Positions 48,557 through 58,508 of a stretch of 64,000 bases of DNA are shown in pieces (position 1 is the stretch's first letter; each line of letters begins with the position of its first letter). This stretch comes from Cololabis saira (lineage: Eukaryota > Chordata > Actinopteri > Beloniformes > Belonidae), in NCBI RefSeq assembly GCF_033807715.1, contig NC_084591.1, positions 24,859,090-24,923,089 on the forward strand, in the 5' to 3' direction. The notes beneath the pieces are model-generated. The model saw nothing but the letters and a program-made list of their open reading frames with translations, was not told the origin of the DNA and did not search any database. The position numbers and the translations under genes are program-made.

Positions 48557-49312
48557 TAATGCAATCCATTTACCATAGCTCAGTGTTTATAGATCAGATC
48601 AGTTTGGGGACCTCCCCCACAAGACTCGCCACGGATGGCTGCACTTTTTATAATTTTTGCCCACATGCTGTCTGCTTGGATAAATATGGGTCTCTGAGAT
48701 ACAAGATGAAAGAATTTCACCTGCAATTGAATGCAATACATTAAAATACCTCCATAGGAAGTATCTGTTGAATAATGTATCACACATTTACCTATTATTT
48801 GATGGAAACGTTTTACTTCCACTTAAGTACTTGAGAACTGTAACTTTAAATACTATCAAATACACTGAACTGATATTTCTGAGCTTGATTCAGCTTTTAA
48901 CATAAAGTGGTTGCTTTTTGTTTTTTTATTGTTTGGGTGAACGTTATACACCATTATACAGAAAAGTTACATCCGTACCTCATTAGCCAACTTCAGCCTC
49001 ATTAGCTGAAAAAGAGTTAGACAGTGAAGGCCACAGAGAAAACAGCCTCCTTTGTTCCCTGCAAACATGCACAGCTAATGTGCTGCAGATGTGGCCCTTG
49101 ATAGCTTCTCCAAATATTCAGTTTTTAGAGTCAACAAAATATTTAAAAAAGAAATAAATAGATAAAAAACACCTTTTAAAAAAGCTCATTGATACTTCGA
49201 TCAGTTTGTGCTTCATATATTCTGAGCTTGCTGATATACCAGTTTCTCTTTGTGGCGGCTGTACCTGCACCCCCACAGCTGAGGTCTGTAACCACATGCA
49301 CCAACACCTTCA
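48557..49312. other. Unassigned sequence
   Basis: No gene or repeat end recognised before the Helitron-like copy starts. Confidence 0.4.
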
Positions 49313-50040
49313 TTAGGGCCCGCGCACTTACAGTGCGAAGGCCCTATTGTATCTGTAGGAATTCTTTCTTTTTTTTTTCTTTCTTTTTGACGAAAGGAGG
49401 GCCTTTTTGCCCCCCTAAACGTGCCCCAAAAGTCACCAAATTTTGCATGCAAGCCAGGCCTGGCGAAAAATTTGATATTTCATGGTTTTCATTAATGGGC
49501 GTGGCAAAATGGCTCAACAGCGCCACCTAGAAAGTTTTGTGACTCAAGCCCCACAATACGGTTTGACGTACATGCACAAAAATCGGTACACACCTGTATC
49601 ATGTTGCAACTTAAAGAAAAGTCTCTTGGCTCCATGGCCGAAACCGAACAGGAAGTCGGCCATTTTGAACATTCTGAATTAATCGCGTAATTTTGGAGCA
49701 ATTTTCGGCAGTTAATACGGCCCGAACCGTAATGTGCACCCAAGTGTGTTATACATCAAAATGTGCGTCCCCATCTTGCGACTACACGCATCACTTATCT
49801 CTTTCAAAAGTGTTACCGTGGCGACGCTAGACGCCAAAAAGCGTGCCTCGCCTTCATCTGATTGGTCCATATTTGATAGCTCTCCAAAAGTCACCAAAGT
49901 TTGCATGCAAGCCAGGCCTGGCGATGAATTTGATATTTCATGGTTTGCATTAATGGGCGTGGCCTAATGGCTCAACAGCGCCCCCTAGAATACTTTTCTC
50001 TGCCATAACTTTTGAAGGGTTTGACATAAAGAGTCGTGGG
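49313..50040 (-). repeat. Helitron-like repeat copy B, part left of the Pao element
   Basis: Inverted relative to copy A at 1-768. It starts TTAGGGCCCGCGCACTTACA, the reverse of the terminal hairpin, followed by gcgaaggccctattgtatct. A block of about 104 bp (caccaaattttgcatgcaag, ccaggcctggcga ... gctcaacagcgcc) occurs at 49427-49530 and again at 49884-49988, so the family carries internal direct repeats. It is interrupted after gagtcgtggg (50040) by the retrotransposon and resumes at 58509. Confidence 0.7.
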
Positions 50041-51533
50041 TGTAAAGTCAACTCCAATTTTCTCCAACTGGACAACAAGGACAACAACTCAGCTTCTTTC
50101 CAACCTCTTCCAACTTTATTTTTCCAACTTTTCAAATCAATTTGTTGGTCTTTGTTGGGGGTCTTCGAACAGTAGCGTAGTTAGGTTGTTAACCTTTAAA
50201 ACAAGGAAACATATGATTAACAACATTGTCAAAATAAACAATCATTTTTTAAACAAAAAAGTCCTGTTTCAGTAGTTATATTTTTAAACAAATAATGTCT
50301 CTTAAATAAACAATTTGGTTTTAAACAAAGTATTTTTAAACAAACCCTTTAACAATTATTTTAGAGTATTTAAGTATTTAAACAAATGTCATTTTGAACA
50401 AACTAACTGTTTTAAACAATTACATTTTAAATGGTCGAATTAAATTACAATAAACCATCTTTTAATTAAAGTGCCTTCAAAACACATTAAACAAAGTGTC
50501 CTTTAAACAATAATTTTATTAGGTTTTATAAGTTTTAACACTAAAGTTTTTTAAACAAAAGCATTTCTTTAAATTACTTTTACTATGAAAGGTAGACACT
50601 TTTAAATTAAAGTCATACTAACCATTTACCAAAGTCAGTTTTAAATTATTAACTATATTTTAAATTAAAGCCATTCTATCCAAAATCATCATTAATTAAA
50701 TTCAGTTGAAATTAAAGTTAAAGTATTAACTTCAACTATTTCCCCAATATATAAATTAAAGTCAGCATTTTAATCACATTATTTTATAAATTATAAAGTA
50801 ATAATGTCAAGCAGCATTAAAGCCAACATGCTGAAATGTAACTTTGACTAAGTTCACCTCTAATAATAATAATAATTCAAATTAAAGTATACTGCAAGCT
50901 TTTAAATATACCATATTAACTTTTATCTAGATAAGTCAAGTATAATTATAATGAATGGTATAATAAATCAATACTCAAGCAATCTTGTGACTATGACTAT
51001 GTAGATGTGACCATGAGCCATGAGCTTGTAGCTTAGCTCTAACATTTTAGCAAATATTTAGGCATTTTTATAGTCTTTTAAGTAGCCTTTTAAATTCATA
51101 TAAATATAATAATAAATATAGTAAATGCAATTAATGTTATAGTCAGCATCTTCAAGTTTTAAGTCATTAGCCACTGGACTATTCAACAACTCCAACTGAG
51201 CAATACTGCTCTTGTCAAAGCCAAATATAAAAAGGTATGTATAATGTTATACTAACAATACATTCAGCCACAGAGGAAGATTTAAACAGACTAAACAGAG
51301 CAGCATTCACCGACCATTAGAGCCTTGGAGAAGAATTCCAGGAGTAAACTTGCTTGCTTGTTGTTTGGTGTGTGTCTGCATGCTCATGGCAGCAGCTTTC
51401 TCAGGTGTTCTGGGTTGGCCAAACGAGCTCCCAGCAGCCACTTTGCTGCTGGTGCATTGTGGGAGTTGTAGTCTTCTGGGTGATTGTCCTGTTCAATACA
51501 GAGATCTTTGCTCTCCTGAGTTAGGACTCAACA
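50041..51533 (-). repeat. 3' LTR of the Pao element
   Basis: Same length as the other LTR. It is very AT-rich and built largely from recurring ttttaaacaaa and aattaaagt motifs, with a GC-richer end (51340-51533). LTRs of this group are commonly a few hundred bp, so 1.5 kb is long. Short open frames inside are duplicated in the other LTR and are not genes. Confidence 0.96.
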
Positions 51534-54500
51534 CCTCCCACTTGAGCTCTTGGGTTCCACACAGAGAGGTCACTCAAGTCCTTCACGTTTCTGTTCTTCA
51601 ATAGGAAGTAGAATGACCAGTCGTCAGACATCTCTATGCAGAATTGTGGCCGGGATTTGTGCCAGGGTCCGACCAGAGTTTCCTGGGGTGTCCTCTCAGT
51701 GCAGTGAATCTTTGATAGGCCAGCAGGAATCCTTCCGAACTGGTCACTCACCACTTCGGTATGTATGGCTCGGGAAGCCATGCAGCAGAAGACAATGCCC
51801 CATACTTTTAGTCTGGTCCTCTTCTTGACCTCATCCTTCACTTCATAGGGGCCGAACAGGTCCATGGTGGTGAATTCAAAGGGTGCGGCTGGGCCCATCC
51901 GCTCTGGAGGTAGGTCAGCCATGATTTGTTTGCACTTCTTTATGTTGTTCTTCCTACAGACAGTACAGCTGCCAACCACTCTCTTGGCAAGTCTCTGGCC
52001 TTTTATCACCCACGCTCTCTTCCTCATCCGAAGAAGGGTTCCTGCTACACCTTCATGGTTTGCTTTGTGGGATTCTTCAGCCAGCAATGTAAACACCCAG
52101 GATTCGAATGGTAGAACTGGCACTGCTGTCTTATCTTCACTGAACATCTGGATTCTGCCACCACAAACTAGGAGTCCAGAGTTCACATCTTTGTATACTG
52201 CCAATCTGCTTAGAGTCGTCTCTGGGAAGGCTATAGCTTCTTGGGCAGCGAGGAAGAGGTCTTCACGGGCTTCGTTCAGCTCTTCTCCAGTCAGTCCAGC
52301 TTGGTTGGCCTCCCACTTTGACTGTCCTGGTGCCTGTCTCATCCGTTTTAGCCACAGCTTGACAGCTCTGCAAACCCAGGCAATGACTCTCACCAGTTTG
52401 GACAGGTTGCTGAATTTTTGTATGTCCACAAGTACTTTGACCCAGCCAGTGGGTTTCTTCTGGGGAAGAGTTGGTTTCACCTCTTGGACATCCGAGATGG
52501 ATCGGTTATCCGGGGTGACTGCTGGCGGGTTTTGCCGATCAAGCTTGGCTTGAGCCCTTGTTATGGCAGCTGAAAATGCTTTCCTTTGGAGGTTGTTCAC
52601 GCTCTCTCTGGCGTGGGCAGCTACTTCTCCAGCTGACTTAATGGGCCACTCCTCCACTGGCCACTTCAGGAATTCTGGTCCATTTTGCCAGGTGGAATTC
52701 TCTTTTAGATCTTCTGGAGTGCCTCCTCTTGTGATGATGTCAGCTATATTTAGGTCGCCACAGATCCACCACCAGTCTTGCACCGGTCCGCTTTTCTGGA
52801 GTTCACCCACTCTGTTGGCAAAGAAGGTCTGGTACCCATAACTGTCTCTCTGGATCGCTCCGAGGACCGTTTGGCTGTCCAGCAGATGGAACCATCTCTC
52901 GATCTTCATTCGAGCATGTTTCTCCACATACTTTCTGATCCTTGCAGCGAAGACTGCGCCACAGATCTCAGCTTTTACAGCATCTCCCTTTTGATCCAGG
53001 GGTGTCAGCTTGGCTTTGGCTTCCACGAACCGGACCTCAATGCCATGACTTGTCTCCCACCTTAAGTACATCACTGCTCCAAAGGTTTTGTCGCTTCCAT
53101 CAGAGAATGTGATGCCCCAAGGGTTTCCTTTCCAGTCAGCAGGTGTGAGGCTTCTGTGGAACTTCACCTGGCCAAGCTGCACATACTCTTCAAAGAGCTG
53201 TATGGCTTCTTCTCTGAGGCTTTGTGAGAGTGGAAGGTCCCAGGTTTCTTGGGTCAGCTTGCCGCCACCTCCCTCTTGGAACGCCTTTCTCACAAGAATT
53301 GCTCCCTTCTGTTTGACCGGTGCTGCTAGGCCAATCGGGTCGTACAGTCCAGCTACTTGACTTAAGAGAGCTCTTCTGGTCAGTGGGTTAGGGGTTTCGG
53401 TTCTCACCTCCTCTGTGAGAAGATCTTTGCCAACTCTCATCTTCTTCTTCCTCTTGGAGAAGTTCACTGAAGTCAATATGTAGAGCTTGTCTTCATCAAC
53501 TTGATAGCCGATGCCCAGGGCTTTATTGTCTTCTTCCCTCATTTGGTTTGGGAGAATGAAGGTTTGACTTCGTCCAGACTTGGTGGCCTCTGTGTCTGTT
53601 CCTTTCCTCCCACTTTGCGCCGACCGGACCCATGGCTTGAGGAAGAAACCGCCGGCTTTCAAAATCTCTTCGACTTGCGCCGTGATTTGGTCAAGTCTGT
53701 CCAGGTCGTTGTGGGAGGTCAGAAGGTCATCCACATAGCTGTCTCCTTCAATTACTTTGCGTTCATCTTCTAGGTGAACAAAGTTGGGCAGGTTTGCCGT
53801 TTCCCTCATGGCCAACTGTGCAATGCAGCCTGCAGGTTTGTCTCCGATGTTTACTCTGGTGATTGCATATTCGCTGATCTCCTCTTCTGGGCTGTCTCTC
53901 CAGAGGAATCTGTGCAGGTGCATCTCACACTGCTCCAGCCACACAGAGTTGTACATCTTCTTTATGTCTCCTAGAGCTGCATGCACACCTTCGCGGAACC
54001 TCAGCAGAACAGCTCGAATAGGGTTGAGTACATCTGGTCCCTTCAGAAGGATGTCATTCATGCTCACACCTTTGTACTTCTGGCTGCTGTTCCACACAAT
54101 TCGGACTGGTGTTGTCACAGAATGAGGGTTGGGCGCCACCAGGTGGCTCACATACCACACTGGGCCATTCCACTTCTCAATGATTTCTTCAGTGAGTTTG
54201 ATGGCTGCTCCTTGTTCAACCATCTCACGGATTTGGGTGGCATATGCAGCTTTCCATTCTGGCTCTTTGCACAGTTGCTTCTCCATCCTCAAGAAACAGG
54301 CCTGGACTGCACTTTTGTTGTTGGGGAGAGAGGCAGGGTCCACTGTCCAAGGATACCTTGCATCCCAGTGTGGGGATTTTGTGTGATCGTCCTCCTCCTT
54401 GTAGGTGAGGCCTCCTTTAATGATCTCATACTCCCTCTCCTCCGCCAGGGTCATTTCCTTTCCTCCAGGTGGACAGTTCCCGCATCGACATCCTCCACAT

Positions 54501-56935
54501 CTCGGCTCACATGCAGCTCCGATGCTGTCCCAGTGCCACCACTCGAGGAACTCCCGGTTGCTGGCAGCTGTGAGTGTGGCCTTGATGTCATCCACTGGGC
54601 CTGGGATTTCTCTATATTTGACTGCTGCGGTTCTCATGGAGCGGGCAAAGTGAGTTCGAGATGTATATGCCTCTATCTCCACTTCTTCGTGCAGGTCAGG
54701 ATGCGCTCCGGCCACCGTCGTCCCCAGTGGACCTACCCACAGGACGAGGTCATTAATGATTCTCACACTTTGGGGAGCGAGCCTTCCTTCACGGTGACTG
54801 ATGAGGAGCTCAACCTCTTCTGGCCTCTCCAGTTCCTCGAGCTTGACTTCCGGGAAGAATCTGTGCAGAGTTTCTGGCTGAACAGCTTGATGCACCTTGG
54901 CTATTTCATCCAATCCATAGCAGACCAGTTCATGAGCTCGTACAGTTCCTTTTGGTGTCTTGACTCGGACTTTCAAGAGGTATCTTAGGGTGTCCACCTT
55001 CATGACCATACCACCGACTCCATGTACCACCAGGGTTATCTTCTCCCTCCTCAGCCGCAGTCTGTCAGCAGCCTTATGGGTGATGTAGTTGGTGTCGGAT
55101 GCTAGGTCAATCAGGGTCCCGATCTTCTGACCAGCGTTCGCCGTGACGTTCATGAGCATCATGATGACAGGTAGCTCGGTGAGACCACTATGCCGCAGTA
55201 GTTCAGACTGGCCAGATGCTTTTAGTGTCATCGTGGTTTTGTTGGTGAATGCCTTTCTGCAACGTTCAGCCATCTCTGGGGGAAGATCAGCCAAGCACGC
55301 CTCTTGTTCCTCCGTAAGAGTGCCTTTGTTGCTGCCGCCTTTTCCACTTCTCCCATCTCCACTCTGTGGCCTGGACTCTCCCTTCGGACAGAGAAAATAG
55401 TGGTGGTCCGCAGCACTTCCTCCCCTCCTGCAGTCCGAATTTCGGCACAGGAAATTGTCTCTGCAATAACCGCCCTCCTCATGGCATCCAAGGCATTTCC
55501 TGCATGCTCCAAGCTTCTTTAAGGCAGCCGTCTTCTCTGGGAGCTTTAGTCCCTTGAACATCTTGCAGAAGAATATTTTATTATTGTGACCGCTGTCACC
55601 ACAGATGACACATCCATCAAGCTCTTGTCTCTTGGTGGCTCTGGTGGAGGCAGACTTCCTTCCATTCTTCTTGTCTGCTCGCTCCGGTTTGTCACCCTTC
55701 TCCACAACTCGGAGTTGCTCAAGTCTCTCTAGTACGTCTTCCTGATTTTTTAGGAATGTCAAGAGCTGGTCGAAGTGGTTCTGAGGTGTGACGTTGTTTA
55801 TGGGATCCACCATGAAAATCAGCCAGTTGGTCTTGATGAAATCGGGCAACTTGGTTTCGATGGATTTGATGACAAGAGGGTTGTTTATGGCCCCGGAGTT
55901 CCCCAGCTCAGTAAGGTCTGCTAGAGCCTTTTCCACGGACTGTATAAGGTCAATGACCTTTCTGGGCTGGTGCCCCTTCACATGTGGTATTTTGTCAAGT
56001 TCTTCCAGGATTTCCACAGTGATGCTTGATTTGTTGCCGTACCTGTTCTCAAGGACTCTGAACATGTCTGTTGCCGTGGTGTATGTGGAAAGTCTGAGGT
56101 CTTTTGAGATTTTCTCATCGATGCTGTCTAGGAGCTGTATCTTCTTTACTACAGGCGATCCAGATGGTTCTCCCTGCCGTTGAAGGCTCTCCCAGTCTTT
56201 TTTCCATCTGTGAAAGTCTCTCTTGGAACCAGTAAAGGTAGGTAGGGTGGTCGGCTTTATCCTCACGACTGGTGTTGTTGGTTGGGGTGTTGGTGGCGGT
56301 GTGACTCCTCTACCAGCGACCAGCAGGGTACGTTCACCTGCAAACTCAGGCTCTCTCATTCTCAGTATGAGAAGAGTTCCATCTATGTCCCTGAGCCTTG
56401 CCTTCACTCCATCCCTGTGATCCTCCGGTATCCATTTCTCCCACGTCAACATTGCAGTGGTGGCCTCGTTCCTCATCTTCTCAGAGAGGGTTAGGTGCCT
56501 TTCGAATCGCTCCAAATTCTCACTCGTCACTGGCAGATTATCCGCAGCCCCATTTGCTCGCTCAGCCCCACGAATGGCAGTTTCGAGTTCATAGCCTCCA
56601 TATCTTGTCCACAGGATTTGTCGGACTGTGTCCTCGATTGCGGTCATCTTTACTTTGGCCTCTTTCAGAGTGTTCTCAATGTCGGCTTCTTGCTGTTCAC
56701 TGAGCTCTGCCTCTTCATCCTCCTCCTTTTTGACTTCAGCCTCCAGGCTGGACCTGTAGTCATCGTTGGAGTCTTGCACAGCTCGGAAACAGTCTGTGAG
56801 CTCCTTGTACTGCTCAAGAAGCTCGGATTTGAGCATGCCATCTGCTTCTCTCACAATTAAGTTGGCTTGCCTTGTAAAACGGCTCTTTGCCGTGGTCCTT
56901 TCTTGCTTACAGTCTTTGGCCGTTTTCTCCGCCAT
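51521..56935 (-). CDS. Pao-type gag-pol polyprotein, 1,804 codons, integrase truncated
   Basis: One uninterrupted frame. Residues 1-200: Lys/Glu-rich, probable coiled coil (around 65-100). About 225-400: gag-like region beginning IKPTTLPTFTGSKRDFHRWK. About 440-515: Cys/His cluster starting CVICGDSGHN. About 585-740: retropepsin-like region in which the Asp is followed by LAS (IDLASDTNYI) instead of the usual Ser/Thr-Gly. About 930-1085: reverse transcriptase with VRIVWNSSQKY, ALGDIKKMYNSV and catalytic YVDDLLTS. About 1265-1400: RNase H with SDGSDKTFGA. About 1615-1665: integrase zinc-binding His-His-Cys-Cys (HKANHEG ... CTVC). About 1685: start of the integrase core (TMDLFGPYEV, first Asp). 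Near residue 1733 (about 51735) similarity to the core continues in another frame, and the rest of the core with its remaining acidic residues, plus the C-terminal domain, is absent. The frame then runs 13 bases into the LTR. ATG 56935 is the first Met after the 5' LTR and leader. Confidence 0.92.
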   Translation of the reverse strand: MAEKTAKDCKQERTTAKSRFTRQANLIVREADGMLKSELLEQYKELTDCFRAVQDSNDDYRSSLEAEVKKEEDEEAELSEQQEADIENTLKEAKVKMTAIEDTVRQILWTRYGGYELETAIRGAERANGAADNLPVTSENLERFERHLTLSEKMRNEATTAMLTWEKWIPEDHRDGVKARLRDIDGTLLILRMREPEFAGERTLLVAGRGVTPPPTPQPTTPVVRIKPTTLPTFTGSKRDFHRWKKDWESLQRQGEPSGSPVVKKIQLLDSIDEKISKDLRLSTYTTATDMFRVLENRYGNKSSITVEILEELDKIPHVKGHQPRKVIDLIQSVEKALADLTELGNSGAINNPLVIKSIETKLPDFIKTNWLIFMVDPINNVTPQNHFDQLLTFLKNQEDVLERLEQLRVVEKGDKPERADKKNGRKSASTRATKRQELDGCVICGDSGHNNKIFFCKMFKGLKLPEKTAALKKLGACRKCLGCHEEGGYCRDNFLCRNSDCRRGGSAADHHYFLCPKGESRPQSGDGRSGKGGSNKGTLTEEQEACLADLPPEMAERCRKAFTNKTTMTLKASGQSELLRHSGLTELPVIMMLMNVTANAGQKIGTLIDLASDTNYITHKAADRLRLRREKITLVVHGVGGMVMKVDTLRYLLKVRVKTPKGTVRAHELVCYGLDEIAKVHQAVQPETLHRFFPEVKLEELERPEEVELLISHREGRLAPQSVRIINDLVLWVGPLGTTVAGAHPDLHEEVEIEAYTSRTHFARSMRTAAVKYREIPGPVDDIKATLTAASNREFLEWWHWDSIGAACEPRCGGCRCGNCPPGGKEMTLAEEREYEIIKGGLTYKEEDDHTKSPHWDARYPWTVDPASLPNNKSAVQACFLRMEKQLCKEPEWKAAYATQIREMVEQGAAIKLTEEIIEKWNGPVWYVSHLVAPNPHSVTTPVRIVWNSSQKYKGVSMNDILLKGPDVLNPIRAVLLRFREGVHAALGDIKKMYNSVWLEQCEMHLHRFLWRDSPEEEISEYAITRVNIGDKPAGCIAQLAMRETANLPNFVHLEDERKVIEGDSYVDDLLTSHNDLDRLDQITAQVEEILKAGGFFLKPWVRSAQSGRKGTDTEATKSGRSQTFILPNQMREEDNKALGIGYQVDEDKLYILTSVNFSKRKKKMRVGKDLLTEEVRTETPNPLTRRALLSQVAGLYDPIGLAAPVKQKGAILVRKAFQEGGGGKLTQETWDLPLSQSLREEAIQLFEEYVQLGQVKFHRSLTPADWKGNPWGITFSDGSDKTFGAVMYLRWETSHGIEVRFVEAKAKLTPLDQKGDAVKAEICGAVFAARIRKYVEKHARMKIERWFHLLDSQTVLGAIQRDSYGYQTFFANRVGELQKSGPVQDWWWICGDLNIADIITRGGTPEDLKENSTWQNGPEFLKWPVEEWPIKSAGEVAAHARESVNNLQRKAFSAAITRAQAKLDRQNPPAVTPDNRSISDVQEVKPTLPQKKPTGWVKVLVDIQKFSNLSKLVRVIAWVCRAVKLWLKRMRQAPGQSKWEANQAGLTGEELNEAREDLFLAAQEAIAFPETTLSRLAVYKDVNSGLLVCGGRIQMFSEDKTAVPVLPFESWVFTLLAEESHKANHEGVAGTLLRMRKRAWVIKGQRLAKRVVGSCTVCRKNNIKKCKQIMADLPPERMGPAAPFEFTTMDLFGPYEVKDEVKKRTRLKVWGIVFCCMASRAIHTEVVSDQFGRIPAGLSKIHCTERTPQETLVGPWHKSRPQFCIEMSDDWSFYFLLKNRNVKDLSDLSVWNPRAQVGGVES
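51534..51548 (-). promoter_or_regulatory. Polypurine tract of the Pao element
   Basis: Read on the minus strand, gctcaagtgggagg lies directly before the 3' LTR (tgttgag). The purine run gtgggagg adjoining the LTR is where plus-strand DNA synthesis would be primed. Confidence 0.6.
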
Positions 56936-57015
56936 TTTTCCTTCTTGTCCACGGCTTTCCTCCTAGCCGAAGCCCTTTATCCTCAGCAAGGGGGTGTCCG
57001 CAGTTGGTTAACAAC
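56936..57015 (-). other. Leader between 5' LTR and gag-pol start
   Basis: 80 bp. A primer-binding site should lie just after the LTR. On the minus strand the LTR is followed by gttgttaaccaactgcgg, which lacks the TGG expected opposite a tRNA CCA end, so I could not assign the primer tRNA. Confidence 0.5.
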
Positions 57016-58508
57016 TGTAAAGTCAACTCCAATTTTCTCCAACTGGACAACAAGGACAACAACTCAGCTTCTTTGCAACCTCTTCCAACTTTATTTTTCC
57101 AACTTTTCAAATCAATTTGTTGGTCTTTGTTGGGGGTCTTCGAACAGTAGCGTAGTTAGGTTGTTAACCTTTAAAACAAGGAAACATATGATTAACAACA
57201 TTGTCAAAATAAACAATCATTTTTTAAACAAAAAAGTCCTGTTTCAGTAGTTATATTTTTAAACAAATAATGTCTCTTAAATAAACAATTTGGTTTTAAA
57301 CAAAGTATTTTTAAACAAACCCTTTAACAATTATTTTAGAGTATTTAAGTATTTAAACAAATGTCATTTTGAACAAACTAACTGTTTTAAACAATTACAT
57401 TTTAAATGGTCGAATTAAATTACAATAAACCATCTTTTAATTAAAGTGCCTTCAAAACACATTAAACAAAGTGTCCTTTAAACAATAATTTTATTAGGTT
57501 TTATAAGTTTTAACACTAAAGTTTTTTAAACAAAAGCATTTCTTTAAATTACTTTTACTATGAAAGGTAGACACTTTTAAATTAAAGTCATACTAACCAT
57601 TTACCAAAGTCAGTTTTAAATTATTAACTATATTTTAAATTAAAGCCATTCTATCCAAAATCATCATTAATTAAATTCAGTTGAAATTAAAGTTAAAGTA
57701 TTAACTTCAACTATTTCCCCAATATATAAATTAAAGTCAGCATTTTAATCACATTATTTTATAAATTATAAAGTAATAATGTCAAGCAGCATTAAAGCCA
57801 ACATGCTGAAATGTAACTTTGACTAAGTTCACCTCTAATAATAATAATAATTCAAATTAAAGTATACTGCAAGCTTTTAAATATACCATATTAACTTTTA
57901 TCTAGATAAGTCAAGTATAATTATAATGAATGGTATAATAAATCAATACTCAAGCAATCTTGTGACTATGACTATGTAGATGTGACCATGAGCCATGAGC
58001 TTGTAGCTTAGCTCTAACATTTTAGCAAATATTTAGGCATTTTTATAGTCTTTTAAGTAGCCTTTTAAATTCATATAAATATAATAATAAATATAGTAAA
58101 TGCAATTAATGTTATAGTCAGCATCTTCAAGTTTTAAGTCATTAGCCACTGGACTATTCAACAACTCCAACTGAGCAATACTGCTCTTGTCAAAGCCAAA
58201 TATAAAAAGGTATGTATAATGTTATACTAACAATACATTCAGCCACAGAGGAAGATTTAAACAGACTAAACAGAGCAGCATTCACCGACCATTAGAGCCT
58301 TGGAGAAGAATTCCAGGAGTAAACTTGCTTGCTTGTTGTTTGGTGTGTGTCTGCATGCTCATGGCAGCAGCTTTCTCAGGTGTTCTGGGTTGGCCAAACG
58401 AGCTCCCAGCAGCCACTTTGCTGCTGGTGCATTGTGGGAGTTGTAGTCTTCTGGGTGATTGTCCTGTTCAATACAGAGATCTTTGCTCTCCTGAGTTAGG
58501 ACTCAACA
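57016..58508 (-). repeat. 5' LTR of the Pao element
   Basis: Matches 50041-51533 throughout the parts I compared, apart from g at 57075. It should carry the element's promoter; no single TATA box stands out in the AT-rich sequence. Confidence 0.96.

Larger units (their letters stand above)
50041..58508 (-). mobile_element. BEL/Pao LTR retrotransposon, 8.47 kb
   Basis: Two direct repeats of exactly 1,493 bp (50041-51533 and 57016-58508) bracket a 5.48-kb interior with one long minus-strand frame. In element orientation the LTRs start TGTTGAGTC and end TTTACA (TG...CA). The only difference I noticed between the LTRs is c at 50100 against g at 57075, which indicates a recent insertion. The gene order (gag-like, Cys/His, protease, reverse transcriptase with YVDD, RNase H, integrase) and the reverse-transcriptase style identify BEL/Pao. 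The flanks are gtggg on the left and gtgtc on the right, so the 4-6-bp duplication expected for the family is not evident. The integrase part is truncated. Confidence 0.95.

Noticed and set aside
50036..50275. Short frames repeated at about 50.1/57.1 kb and 51.4/58.4 kb
   Set aside because: They are duplicated because they lie in the two LTRs; no independent evidence for proteins.
51550..56966. Many plus-strand frames opposite gag-pol, one of 335 codons
   Set aside because: Antisense shadows of the Pao polyprotein.
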